A stretch of DNA of 64,000 bases from Loxodes magnus (taxonomy: Eukaryota; Ciliophora; Karyorelictea; Loxodida; Loxodidae): contig CAMPDV010000124.1 in assembly GCA_946699065.1 (NCBI GenBank), positions 248,001 through 312,000 on the forward strand, given 5' to 3'. The notes under the pieces are model-generated. The model did no database searches, was not told the DNA's origin, and worked only from the letters and a program-made list of their open reading frames with translations. Below, piece after piece: positions 45,233 to 57,537 of the stretch. The translations under genes and the position numbers were made by a program. The stretch's first letter is position 1, and each line of letters opens with the position of its first letter.

Positions 45233-46889
45233 AGCTACTATATTTACGTTATTGCTTCGTTATAATAAGTTAATTGAACCTTTTTAGATTTATAATGTGT
45301 GACTTATTTTCATCTAAGTTTAAAATAGATAACTGAGATTATATGCCTACGAAATTCTGCTCCAAAATTATTTTACTTATTATAAAAGTAAGAAACCTAT
45401 TTAGCTGTCCTTTCTAAGACATAAACTATACCAGTATATATCAAGAAATTTTTCATACCAAACAATCCTCATTCCTCATTTTCCTCTGTTACAACCAATC
45501 TTTCGTTGAAAGTTCTTTATAATTTCTTAATCTAAGAAACTCTAATAAGTGTTTTTTTGTTTCAAATTTGTTATATAGATAAATAAATTTGATTATAGAG
45601 CGCGTAGCACCTCGTTGGTGCGCAGCTCTTTATATATAATAAATTTATCAATAATGAAGATATAAAGATAGATCTATAGAGTTTAAGCTTAGTTTCTTTT
45701 AATTTTGATCACTAATAATAATCAAATTAGTTTTGAGATACTAATTTTATTCTCAGATTTATCTTTTTTGGTATAATCTCATAAAAGTCTATCATTAATG
45801 TCCAACTAGTTTTTATAAAGTAAGCATTCAATTTTTATTTAGAGTTTGCACTTTTTAAATTCACTTTAAGTTAATATAAATGCTTTGGATAAAATTATCT
45901 AACTACTATTAAAGTAGAAATTATGATTTGTTAAATTCTACCTTATATTAGTTGATACTAGTTACTTAAAGAAAACTTATATGATAAACATTATATTTAT
46001 TATTTAAATTAGCCTCAATTTAAACTACCAAATATATTTAAAGCAATAATTATTTATTATATTTAAAGATAGTATATTAATGTAGTAAGGAAGTTAAATA
46101 GACTTATATTAAATTATTAGTTTAGCTTATTAAATCATCTTAAGTTAGTTATCCTATACTAATAAGATCTGCCCTATATTTAAATTATTCATTTGTTTTA
46201 GCTTAGGAGTACTTTAAGTTTCAAAACCAAGTTCTTCGATTTTAAGAGTTTTGTCTAATTCCTTTATAAAATCTGGCAATATTTATCCACATCCTTATAA
46301 TTTTAGCTATCTTAAATTAGTTCATATTAGATACTAGGCACCTTGCTTGCTTTTTAATAAAAATCCTTCCTTGGTCAATTGATTATTTCATTCTAGTCTC
46401 AAGCTTTAAAAAAGATGACAATTTGTTATTATTTTAAATAAATCTTGATTTTATACTTTGCAATCAAACAGTTTCAATGTAATTAGCTTTAAGTCTTTCA
46501 CAATTTAATCAATTCAATTTTCGTTTATAAAAGTGCATTTATGCAAAGTAAGGTAAGATAAGTATTGCATTTTGAAGAAGAAATGTTCTTATTAGGTAGC
46601 ATTTATAAATATAATAGAAATGAAGCAGAAAAATAAGTAAATTATGATAGAAATAATATTTTAATCTTAGTTATTAAAACTAAAATTTAATATAAGGAGT
46701 GACTTTTAACAAATAATAGACCTCTCTTAACGAATTAAAAAAAAAGAAAAGAATAATAATACATTCAGATCGAACGGAAACATTAACAGTAAGAATAACA
46801 TTGATCTTAAGAGTTGTTTGCACGATCAGTACATCAAAGAATATCAAATCTTAAATAAGAACTAAAATAATAAAAATATAAAATTGTAA
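45233..46889. other. AT-rich spacer
   Basis: Apart from the hairpin fragment at 45591-45632, nothing firm. On the minus strand 46400-46190 reads as plausible protein (L-P-D-F-I-K-E-L-D-K-T-L-K-I-E-E-L) reminiscent of ciliate leucine-rich repeats, but too short and diverged to call. Confidence 0.35.
45591..45632 (-). mobile_element. Solo 3' hairpin module of the SINE family
   Basis: ATTATAGAGCGCGTAGCACC ... GCGCAGCTCTTT is the 3' end of the 405-bp elements without the body, flanked by AAATAAATTT. It fits a strongly 5'-truncated insertion. Confidence 0.65.
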
Positions 46890-47440
46890 AATTTAAAAAT
46901 TATAATAAAAACTAGATAAAATATTCGAAGAACTAAATCTTTAATTTTCATCTATTGATGAAGTTATAAATAAGATCTAAGCTTAAATGGTTCAAAAAAT
47001 AAACGAAATTGATTAATAATTTAATCAAATCTTAGAATTTTTTAATTTTAATTTTCGAATTCTTATATTAAATAAAATAATTGTAGAAAAACACCCGCTG
47101 TAATAGGAAATCATTTAAAGAATCTATGGATAATAAGGATTTGTACCAATTGACGTAGAGCAAAACGATGCAAAATAATATATAAGAAGTAAAAATCGCA
47201 ACTACATATGTCAAAAGCTAAATCATTATAAATGATGCTTAAAAATAAGAAATTCATAACATAAAAAAATAGGATATTTTGAACGATTTATTTAAAATTT
47301 GAGTAACAAAAACTAGACTAATCTATAAAGAAGTTCTACAATTCGAGTTACAACTACTCTAAAAATAGTTTTTTAAATAGACTTAATCATACTTAATAAG
47401 CTAGGGTTTAAAAGCAAGGATGGCGGATTAACAAAGTCCT
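46890..47440 (+). pseudogene. ORF1-like remnant with degenerate zinc knuckle
   Basis: Plus-strand frame with helical stretches and V-P-I-D-V-E-Q near 47142-47165, the counterpart of P-M-E-I-E-Q in the better-preserved elements. It is followed by Y-I-C-Q-K-L-N-H-Y-K-W-C near 47210-47240 (Trp=TGA), a knuckle that kept first Cys, His and last Cys. Further up, frames change. Same element family as at 31303 and 32957. Confidence 0.5.
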
Positions 47441-48172
47441 AAGCAATCTTTTAGTTTAGGAAAGAACATATTCAAAGTTTAATTGTTTTCAAGTCTCTTC
47501 TAAAACTATAAACATAATTTATCTTTAAGTTTTTATTATATTTTTATCTTCAAATTAAACTATAATATATAATAAGAAAGTTAATTAAGTATATCTTTTA
47601 AATAAGTAGCATATGCATTAAAATTCTATTTAAAAATTAATTAACTTAACTAGATGTTTAAATAACTATTTTATATCTTAATCACTTATACTTTACTAAA
47701 TATAGATATTAATTTTCTAATAAAAATTATGCTTTTTGTAATCTTTAATATGATAAAGGTATTTTAAGAATGTATAGAAGATTTAGTAAAGTTAGATTTA
47801 TTTCCTAAAATATTAAATTAAAGTAAAAAATAATATTTTATTTAATGTAACTAGAAGGCTAAAAATATCCCATTTAGTTAATTTTTTTAATAGGTTCAAA
47901 ATATAAATATCTAATATCTAAAAAACTAATTACAAATAATTAAAACTTTACATCTAATTATAAACTTTAAAAATTTAAATAAATAAAAATTTAATCTCAC
48001 GCATTTAATAAAATTATATAATTATAGTTTATAAAGAATTTATAATATAAAATAGAAGTAAAAATAATATTAATATTAATATTAAAACCTTAAAAGGCTA
48101 CTAATTTTTAATATTTAATTATAAATAAAAAATAAATATCTTTAGTGTAAAATAGTTATATATAAATAAATG
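47441..48172. other. AT-rich spacer
   Basis: No feature recognised. Confidence 0.4.
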
Positions 48173-48470
48173 AGATTATAGAGGGCGTAGCACCTCAATG
48201 ATGTGCAGCTCTTTAATAAAAATTTTTAAAGTTAAAAAATTCTTGCTGAAGTCTTTCTACAGTGTTAGCATTCCCTTATGAATTTGTCTTTTATAGGGCC
48301 GCGATTGGAATGCTATCCTAAGAGACTTTAGTATCTGGCATCTTTCGTCATTAATGCTTGATGACTCTTCGATCTTGTCTTCTCTTCTCTTCTTTTGGCT
48401 GGTTCTTCACCTATGGGGTACTTCCTGGTACTAGAGTTTAAGTCAGTTTCAGTTGGAGGATTGCTCCCCA
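48173..48470 (-). mobile_element. SINE-like element with shared 3' hairpin, another body
   Basis: On the minus strand a GC-richer 300-bp body, unlike the 405-bp family, ends in AAAGAGCTGCAC ... GGTGCTACGCCCTCTATAATC at 48214-48173. It lies between a 14-bp inverted pair: TATATAAATAAATG on the left and CATTTATTTATATA on the right. Confidence 0.6.
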
Positions 48471-49589
48471 TTTATTTATATATAATAAAATAAATTTTTT
48501 TAATCAGTATTTTAACAAATTATTAGATTGAAGTTATTAGTTATTTAAATAAGCATAGAGATAACTTTTAAATATTTAGTTAGATATAATTGCTTAAATA
48601 ATACAAATTTGAATAATTATAAAGCATCAATATTTATTAATAGGATAAGTATAATATTATTATCTTGATCAATTAAACATAATAAAAGAAAACTTAATCA
48701 AATAAAATAAAAATTAATAACTTTAAAAAAAATCTAAATTTATTTGTTAATACCTTAGTAATTAGCCATCTGATCTATTCTATTAAATTATCTTCATTAT
48801 TTTGGAAAAATTCTACTAGGTTTAAGCAGGATGTGTAGTACTATATTAGTACATCATTCTTTAATATTCTTAATACTTTCATTCTTGCTTTAGTGGCTTA
48901 ATATTCTTTATCCAAGAATTAAATCTTGAATCATAGAATTTTTCTATAGATCAACCTACTTTACATTGATATATCCTTAATAGTTTTTTACTTACATCCT
49001 ATTTATTTTTACTAAATTTACATTTAATTAATAGAATTGCTTACAATGCTATTGCTATTTACAAACATAGAACTTATTCTTCTTTTAATTTTTTATTCCT
49101 ATAAAACTTATAAAACTTAAATTTACTCACTAATTTAAATAATCTTTACTGCTTATTTTAAATTTTAGTTTCATTTTCCATCTTCAATGGTTCTGATTGT
49201 TTCTGTTGAAAAGAGAATGGCATTAAATGAATTATGGTTAAATATAATATATTCTTTATTCCAATTATTTTCGCATTTCTTAATTTGATTAGTTTTTAAC
49301 TTTCTCTGTGAGATTCAGTTTTAATTATAAAGTTTTTTAGTTGATTAAATAATATCTGCCTTTAATTTTCTAAATGAAGTTATATTAAATATTGAATTTC
49401 CTGTTAATGTTCAACATAGCATTCTTGCAACTAACTTTTTCCATAATATAGATGAAGCAGTTTTAGTTTTTTGAAGAATACTCAAAATCTATCGAGAATT
49501 TAAAAGAAAGAATTAACGAAATTACTGCGAACGTAATCTAATACATCTAATTTAAATGGGAATCCTCAAAGTGAAGCAAACGGATTATT
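48471..49589. other. AT-rich spacer
   Basis: No gene recognised. The last 130 bp may belong to the RT remnant that follows. Confidence 0.4.
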
Positions 49590-50040
49590 AAATATGAGTA
49601 TTGTAGCAGATAATTGACTTCTATTAAATTAAAGGGATAACTCGACAAAGATATTTACCATTCTTATTATTTCGAGAAGATATTTGAGGGAAGAAAAATT
49701 TTTCAACAACTTAGGAGATTAAAATTACCGCTGGAATTGATTCTGTCATTTAAGCCTTTTTTACATAACCTGAACTCCTCTTTTGTCGTCATTGTATAAA
49801 TTATTCGTAGATTCATTAACAACAATGGAGTTAGGCAAGGAAATTCGCATAATCCTATGCTATCACCTCTTTATTAAAATATAATAGTCAGACATCTGTA
49901 GTAAATAAATGTTCAATTAGACATCAATTTAAACAATATGAACTTCATTTACAGAGCATAAGTAGATGGCCTAATATTCCTTTCTTGCTATGTATAGAGG
50001 ATGTAATAACTCATAGATTAACTTCTACTTTTAAGTTCTT
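49590..50040 (+). pseudogene. Reverse transcriptase fragment of a LINE
   Basis: Plus-strand protein reads R-R-L-K-L-P-L-E-L-I near 49710 (matching K-R-V-K-L-P-L-E-I in the LINE at 26.8 kb), then N-N-G-V-R-Q-G-N-S near 49820, the GVRQG box before the catalytic site. A-Q-V-D-G-L-I-F near 49957 replaces A-D-D-L. Fingers, endonuclease and the region after the YADD equivalent are missing or unreadable, so this is a truncated copy of a related LINE. Confidence 0.7.
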
Positions 50041-53000
50041 TGCTCCTTTAGAATTAATTTCTTTAATATCAACCTTTTTAGTATAATGTTATTTTCTTTC
50101 TCTAATTTTTATATAGAAAATTTTACGTCTCTTTTAAAGAAGTTTAACAAAAATTAACTAAAAAACTCTTTGGATATGTTTCGAGTTAGTTAGAATGATT
50201 CTTTCTATTCACATCTTTCTTTTTCTGCCAAATTCAAGAAATTAAGAACTCTACTATTTATTATAGCAATTTTTATTTTTAAATCTTCAAACTGATTTAG
50301 TTTCAGTAGCTATTTCTAAATTAGCTCTAGAAATATTTCAGTTTAAATCCTTTAACCTTACAATCGATTATATGCAAGAAAGTTCCAATAATTTTTAAAA
50401 CTTTGTATTTATATGAATTTCTACATCTTTATAGAGAAAACTGACAAGCGAATATAGAAGATTAGGGTTTTCAATGCTTTTTTGCTTTAGCCAGTTTTAT
50501 ATATAGCGAAGTTTACTAAAGTGATGATACTTTTTTATTTATTGTACTACTATAAATTATTTAAAAAAGATTACTAATGCATTACTTCTTTAAATATAAC
50601 TAAGTGATGCTACTCATAGGGTACCATTAAAGTTATAATTTAGCTTAGCTAAATTAAAATAGAGACGTTTTGAAATTTACTTACTCTTAACTATTTAATT
50701 AACTTAAATTATCTAGAAAGGCTTATTTTTCTTAATGCTTAATTTATAAATTGATAATAGGTCTTAAAATTAAACTAAATACTTTTTCTTTTTTAAATAA
50801 TATAGCTTAATTAAGCAATACTAGTTATAAGCTTCTATTATAAAATATGTATGTTATAATGTTAAGCTTATAAAGGTGAAAAATGTTTATTTTATTATTT
50901 ATAGAATTTGAAAAATGATTCCTAGTATCAGAGTTTTAAACTCTTGTTCTCTTACAGCTTTCTCAAGAAGCTTTATTATCCTCTCAAGATATTTCTGGCT
51001 TTAATTAGATAAGCTTATACTTTTATTAATTTTACATCTTATCAGATAGCTATTCAACTATAATATCTACATTCTTCTTATAAACCAGATACTTTAAATA
51101 CTATCTCGTTTTAATCAGCCTAAATACAATTTCTAAGGTTAGAAATTAAAAGATTAAATAAGGTTTAATGAAATGAGTTATTGTTTTAATACAACTATAA
51201 AGGATAAAGAAGATAATACTTTTAACTAATAAATTCCTTGCTATTTTCTTTAAGATATTAAAGAGAATATTTAATTAGGCTAATTAGATTTTTATACAAT
51301 AGTCAGCAAAGAAATTTAACTTAAATTCTCTAACTACTATTATATTTTAACATTTGAGAGGTAAAATACATAGATACCTATTCAAAATACCTTTCTTATC
51401 TTCCTATTAAGAAACTGAATCATAAGATTCTTAGAATGCACTTAATTTTATAGAAAATTAGACAATATCTGAATACTTAGCCCAAAAAGCCTTTAGAGTG
51501 TTTGTATATGATGAAATAGAATTATGAAAAATTAAAAAAGCCTAACCCTTTGAAGTATTTCCTAGTAATTAAGAAGTAAAAAAATGATCTGCTTTTAGGA
51601 TTTCTTACACTAGGTTATATGCTTCTAAATTAGTTTATATTTAAAAAATTAACTTAATTCTGATTAAAAAAATAATATTTTAGCTATTTAATTTTACACT
51701 AAAATTATGCTATCTCTAAATTTTCTAAGTTTAGTGAATCATAATAGAAGTAAAATCAGCTTTGATAAAAAATAAGAAATAGAATAATTATTTCCAGTCT
51801 GTATAGACTAAAAGATTTAAAGAATAAAAATGATATTAGAATTTGAATAAATTAGAAGATAAATGCTAAATACATTATTAAAATATCTTAATTAAGATAA
51901 AATTTACTTAGCAAATAAGTTAATAATTTGAAAGAGTTGATGCTATTATAATAATAATAAAATAGAAATATTATTCTATAATTTTAGAGTTTATAATAAA
52001 CATTTTAATTAAAAAGTATTTGAATGAGTTATTTAACCTAAATTTGAAAATAAGAAATTTTAATTTTTCTGTTTATTATAATCTATTTAAAATAAACAAT
52101 TGGGTATTTTTTAATATAATCAAATTGTTTGAAAAGATGATATTAAACATAGTATTCTGATATTAATCATTATATTGTAAAAAGGTTTTAAGGAAGTAGA
52201 AAAACGGAGAACATTATTATAAAAAGCATTCTAACTTTCTGATATTCATTCATTATTTATTTAATGAAACTTTTTATACAATAAGACTTGAATAACTCGA
52301 GTTTCCTTACTAGAAGTAAGCAATCTGCCATTAATGAACGGTAACTCATAAAACATCTTTAGTATTCAAAAAAAGCAATTCATTAAAGTTACCTTCATAG
52401 AAAAACTTAGAATTCCTCGCTATTCAAGGATTCCTATATGCAATAAATCAATCATAAAATTAGTTTTTAATTGTATCTAAAGTTAATTATGTTTACTATT
52501 TGGGATTTGAATAATCGACTATAAATGCAATGATTTATAACTAAGCTATTAGAATACTCTATTATTAATTAATTCTATACACTTAAAATTATTATTTAAA
52601 ACTATTATATCTAAAACTTTAATTTATCTTTAATTAAAGATAAAAATAATTATTTTAAAAACTAATAAAAGGCTAAATAAATACAAAGATGCTTTTAAAT
52701 ACTGCTTAACAATCTATAGCCAAGCTTATAAGATTGATAAAGTCTAATAATTAGTTAATATAGATAGATATTAAGTTAAGGACATAAGATTAATATTTTT
52801 ATTATTTATAGATATATTAGAAATGCTTATCTAATTATTTAATTATACACTATAAATAAAAAGCTTTATCTTATAATTTAATATTTCTATTATTGTACAT
52901 CAGTAAAGTTTAGATAATTTAAGTATTAACTATGATATTTAATTTTCCCTAATTTGCTTATTTTATTGGTTTATCTTAAATTTATATTATAGAGAAAGTT

Positions 53001-53699
53001 TTGTATTGTATGATTTTTTATCCTTAATATTCTATTCATTATAATATATGAGATTAATAGATACATAGGTTATAAAGAGTCTAGTATAATATTAAGATAA
53101 TAGTGATGGTTATTAGCTATATCTAAATCTAAAAGTATCAAATCAAAAGAATGATAAGTTAATATTACTAATGATAAAAGTTAAATAGATATGTTATGAA
53201 AGAAAGTTACTCAAGATGCTTATTTAATATTAAGAAGTCTGTAATTTATTATTAGCATCTACTTATATAAGCTAAACAGTTAAATACACAATAATGGTAA
53301 AATAATTTAAAATTAAAAGTTATTTCATAAGATAGCTTAAACATAAACAAACTAGTAATATAATTTACTTTATATCTTTAAAAACTATAATTAATATATT
53401 CTAATAGAAAGCTAAAAATTACATTGATATAATATAAATACTTAAAAGCATTTAATTTGTAATAAAAGAAATGCTATAACTAGTAATATTAAACATTATT
53501 ATATTAATAAATAAGAGAATCTATTAAAGAGTATAATAATACATTTAATTTAGATTCATATTTTACTAATAATGTTTTAAGAAAATTATTGAGCTAAATG
53601 TCTGAATTACTATTTTCTTTATCTAATAAAAAACCTTTTAACCTTAAATTTTATGTTTAAATTGCAATCAATGCTAGAAAGCTGATATTTTAAAGTTAA
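50041..53699. other. AT-rich region without a callable gene
   Basis: Dense TAA/TAG on both strands and no recognisable domain, RNA gene or repeat. Old, decayed sequence is likely. Confidence 0.35.
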
Positions 53700-54300
53700 T
53701 TTAATTCCTGGGAGAACAGAGCATTTTTCTATAATATAATGTTCTTTTCTATTCAGTTTCTCTTTTCTCAATAACTTTCTATCTTTTCTAGAATAGTTAA
53801 CACTGTCATATAAATGATATTAGCTCCTACAATGGTAACACTTTTTCTTAATAGGTTTTTTAATTTTGTTTAGAAATATTAGAATTACAACTTACTCTAT
53901 TTCCATTTTGTCATGTATTTATCATTGGGTAATTTTTTTATATTTTGCCAATTTTTATTTGACAGTTTTTATAAATTTTCTTCTATTCTATCAATTCTGT
54001 TTCTAAGTTCTTTTTGCTTCTGCTACTAGCTTAAGATTCATTTAATTCTTTCTTTCTTCTGAGACACAAAGCTTAATCGATTTATTCTGATTGTTCTAGT
54101 TTTTCCATAATCATTTTAATATCTTTCTTGTGCTTCTTGACATTTTTCCTTCTTGAGGTACAACATAACTCTAATCAGCTAATCAAAGCTTTTTTGTTGC
54201 TCAGTGCTGAAATCAGAGACTTTTGAGCTTAAGTTACTTGTAGCCTTTTCCTAAATTTCTCTTCAAAATTAAAGTTTCAATTAAGTGAATAATTTTGTTT
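53700..54300 (-). pseudogene. ORF1-like remnant with P-M-E-I-E-type motif and knuckle
   Basis: Minus strand: a helical, charged N-terminal region (L-R-N-R-I-D-R-I-E-E-N-L-Q-K-L near 53990), then after one frame change M-E-I-E-Q near 53910 and a knuckle C-Y-H-C-R-S-Q-Y-H near 53840-53815 with the final Cys lost. Same order as in the intact ORF1 gene at 40327. A retroelement ORF1 relic. Confidence 0.6.
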
Positions 54301-55607
54301 GCCGGATTTTACTTTAAGATTATAGATTTAAATAACCTAAATTTGATATATGAACTTATTTAATTTTAGTATATTCCTTAGTTTAGAAATTTTTTATGAG
54401 GATAAGCTAATTTAATCTAACTATAACGAAGAAGAAAATAAATTTTCTATAAATGCTTGAATTTAAATTTAATTAAGAAACGAATAAATAAATAAGCTTA
54501 AAGGACTTTTCGAAAATTCGATATCTATTTTATTTATTCTATTATAAAATAAATTCTCAAATTTAAAGCTTTGCATTATCTTATAAAACAGTTTAGAGGA
54601 TTGTGATAATTATATCTTTTTAAACAAGTTTAAATATTATTTTATAATTGTTATATATATCCTCTAATATAATTAATAATAATTCTTAATCTCAACTATA
54701 TAATATAAATCACTTATCTATCATATGAAATTTCTTAGTTTTAGTTATATAAGTTGTTTATATATTTGATATTCATTAGACTCTTTTTATCAATCTTCGA
54801 AGCATTAATTTATTAAAAAAGCTAAAATTTATCTTAGAATAAATTAATTACGAGATTAAGCTTTTTTAATTAAAAGTATTGATATTCTCATTCAATTATA
54901 TTCCAAGAAAATTATTGCCTCTTTATCTACTTTTTTAAATTCCTTTCCTTGTGCTAATTCTCTTATTTAAAGTCAGCCTTGCCTTACTAAATTAATACCT
55001 TTACTCATCTTTCTATTATAGAAAGAGAAGCAATATTATACTAAGAAATAAAAATGATACAATAAAGATTATTCTTCTTCAATTATTACTAGTTTATTCT
55101 AAGAAAGCTAAATATCCTAATTCTAAGCCTTTACGAATTAAAGAGTTTAATGCTTATCTTTCCTTAACTATCTAGAAAAGCTCTAAATATATTTAGTTAC
55201 AAGGTAAGATAATATTATTAATAGATACCTATATAGAAAAGAAAATAGTTAATTTAAGTTATTTCTTTAATAATCAGTTAGTAAACTTTATTATCTACTT
55301 ATTCTATTAAGATACAAAAATCACTTTTACAATGGAATTAAATTTAATATTCTAATGGAATGATTAATGAGTTCTAAAGTAATCCTTATAAAAGACAATG
55401 TTTAGTTTATATTATGTTAGTAATCTAAACCTTATAAATGTAATCTATTCTAAATTATTTATTTAAAACCATTCAATTTAATCAAAACGGAAATAAAGAG
55501 TTAATTACTATTTAGAAAAATAGGTTATAAAATAATAATTTATTAGATTCTAGTTAATTTGGATAAATTTATTTAATATAAAAGCAGTTTTAGAGTTAAA
55601 ATAATAA
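54301..55607. other. AT-rich spacer upstream of the kinase gene
   Basis: No gene recognised; promoter of the kinase gene presumably lies at the right end but no motif stands out. Confidence 0.35.
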
Positions 55608-57360
55608 ATGATTCAAAGCGAACCAGAAGTTCTTACTACCTTAAAAAGATTAACTAGTAAATAGTTATTGCAATATTTTAAAAATGAAAATTTTAAAGAT
55701 TTGAAAGAAGAAGACAAACTTGATGAAAATGCAAAGGTATACAAAAAAAAAAATTTCAGGTTAAGATCATGCTGTAAAAGTTATTGAAAGCGATAATTTT
55801 TAAAATATAAATGAAAGCATTGAACTACAAGCGAAACTTAATAACTAAAATATTATAATTCTTATTGGATGATAATATTAAGATAATAAACTATATTTAG
55901 TGTATCCTCTTTAGAATAAAGGTTCATTATAAAATAATATAAATTAAATTGCTGAATAAGAGTGTAAGGATATTAAAAAGTTAGAAATACTAATAGATAT
56001 AGCAAGTGGGTTAAAATGTCTCCATTAAAAAAAAATTATTCATAGAGACTTAAAGCCTGCTAATGTTTTTTTAGATTAGAATTTCAACGCTAGGTTAGGT
56101 GACTTAGATTAAATTAAAAGTTTCAGTAGCGAAGATAATATAGTTGTAATTAATGAAGACTACAGTATTCCAGAGTTAAAAAAAGAATTGAAATAAACAG
56201 AAAAAATTGATATTTACAGTTTTGGTAAAATTATTTACTTTTTACTTTCTGATGGTAAGGAAATAAATGACACATTTTTACCTAAACAATATTTAAAATT
56301 GAAAGAATGTACTGACGAAAATCCAGATAAAAGGCCTTCTATAGATTAAATTCTGGAATAATTAAAAGAAATTAAAATAACGATATTAGGTACTCAAAAT
56401 TAATCTTCTCATTCCACTGGTCAAAAAAATAATAAAGGTAAGAGGGACTTAAAAAATTAATTTTGCTATTATTATATAGTAGCTAGTTTTATTTGATTAC
56501 TTATTTTAACTTTATCCTCCTCTCTTGCATATATGAGTCTTGATTTTAACAAAGAAAGTAGTTGTGAATCATTTTGAAATTTAATATAACAAAATTAACT
56601 ATTAGATTAAGAACACACACTTAAATTAGTGATTTTCGATTTTAGTTGGGATAACAGTTGGTTATAAACTTTTAAAATATCTTTTGAAATAGAAATCTAA
56701 TTTTTATGAAAGACAGAATTTTATAAAAATAAGACAGAAATACCTTTATGACTGCAAGTTTTTAAAAATTAAAAAGAAAATTTCGAAAAACTAAAGTCAA
56801 ACTAAGAATAATATAAATTGAAATTTAGAAAATTAAAAGAGTTAAGAAAGCAAATTAGTATTTACCAATCTAGTTAAATCCTTTTTTATTAAAAAACTGA
56901 GAGTAGAACACAATAGACAATTTTTGGCAAAATGCAGTATTTATATAAAAATTAAACAGATTTTATTTATAAAATTCCAGAACAAAAACCATTTGGTAAT
57001 TTTGAAATCTTAAAAGATATGATAAGTTAAGTTTCAAGCTCAAAGAGATATTAAAATATAACATATTTTAACGTTTCTAAATTTCCTTATTTAGCAGAAA
57101 AATGACTTGTTAGTAGAGATCGCAATAAAATAATATGAAATAATCGTTGCTTGAACATTTGAACTCCTCTAGGTGGCCCTATTTATTATATCGAAACCGG
57201 ACCTCTTAATTGCTTATACTATTTTAGAAAAAATGTAGTTAAATAATGGATAAAGAGTAATAGAGAATTTCTAGAATTTTTATTTGGTAGAGAAATCTTA
57301 AGCGATGAGAAAATATAAAGCAAAAATGATTAAAATACTTATTCTATAAATAAATTCTAA
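55608..57360 (+). CDS. Protein kinase with membrane segment; one apparent frameshift
   Basis: From ATG 55608 the frame encodes about 45 residues up to a run of eleven A (55743-55753); beyond it the kinase continues in the next frame. Visible motifs: A-V-K-V-I-E-S (beta-3 Lys), C-L-H-Q-K-K-I-I-H-R-D-L-K-P-A-N near 56020-56064 (complete catalytic loop), G-D-L-D instead of D-F-G near 56100, and P-D-K-R-P-S near 56325. A hydrophobic span (near 56460-56535, I-V-A-S-F-I-W-L-L-I-L-T-L) anchors it, followed by about 270 residues of unknown domain containing G-G-P-I-Y-Y-I-E-T-G. At least eight internal TGA codons read as Trp. The end is uncertain: TAA at 57358-57360 is marked here, but if only UGA terminates, the frame runs to TGA 58009-58011 inside duplication copy B. 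A retained catalytic Lys and HRD Asp allow activity; the altered DFG speaks against it. Confidence 0.75.
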
Positions 57361-57537
57361 TTTTATACTTTATTTCAATGTGTAGAAATATACAAAATGA
57401 CATTATTTACATTTTTTATAGAAACTATTTGTAGAAAACTTCTCTAATATTTCAAAATTTATATTATTAGTTTCTCGCTATTTAGTACATTTTACTTCCA
57501 TCAATTTAAATTTTTTTTTAAAATATAGATTAAACTT

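Noticed and set aside
55737-55759. 23-nt intron GTATAC...TTTCAG in the kinase gene
   Set aside because: Splicing it joins the exons in the wrong frame for the kinase core; a single-base homopolymer change explains the shift better.
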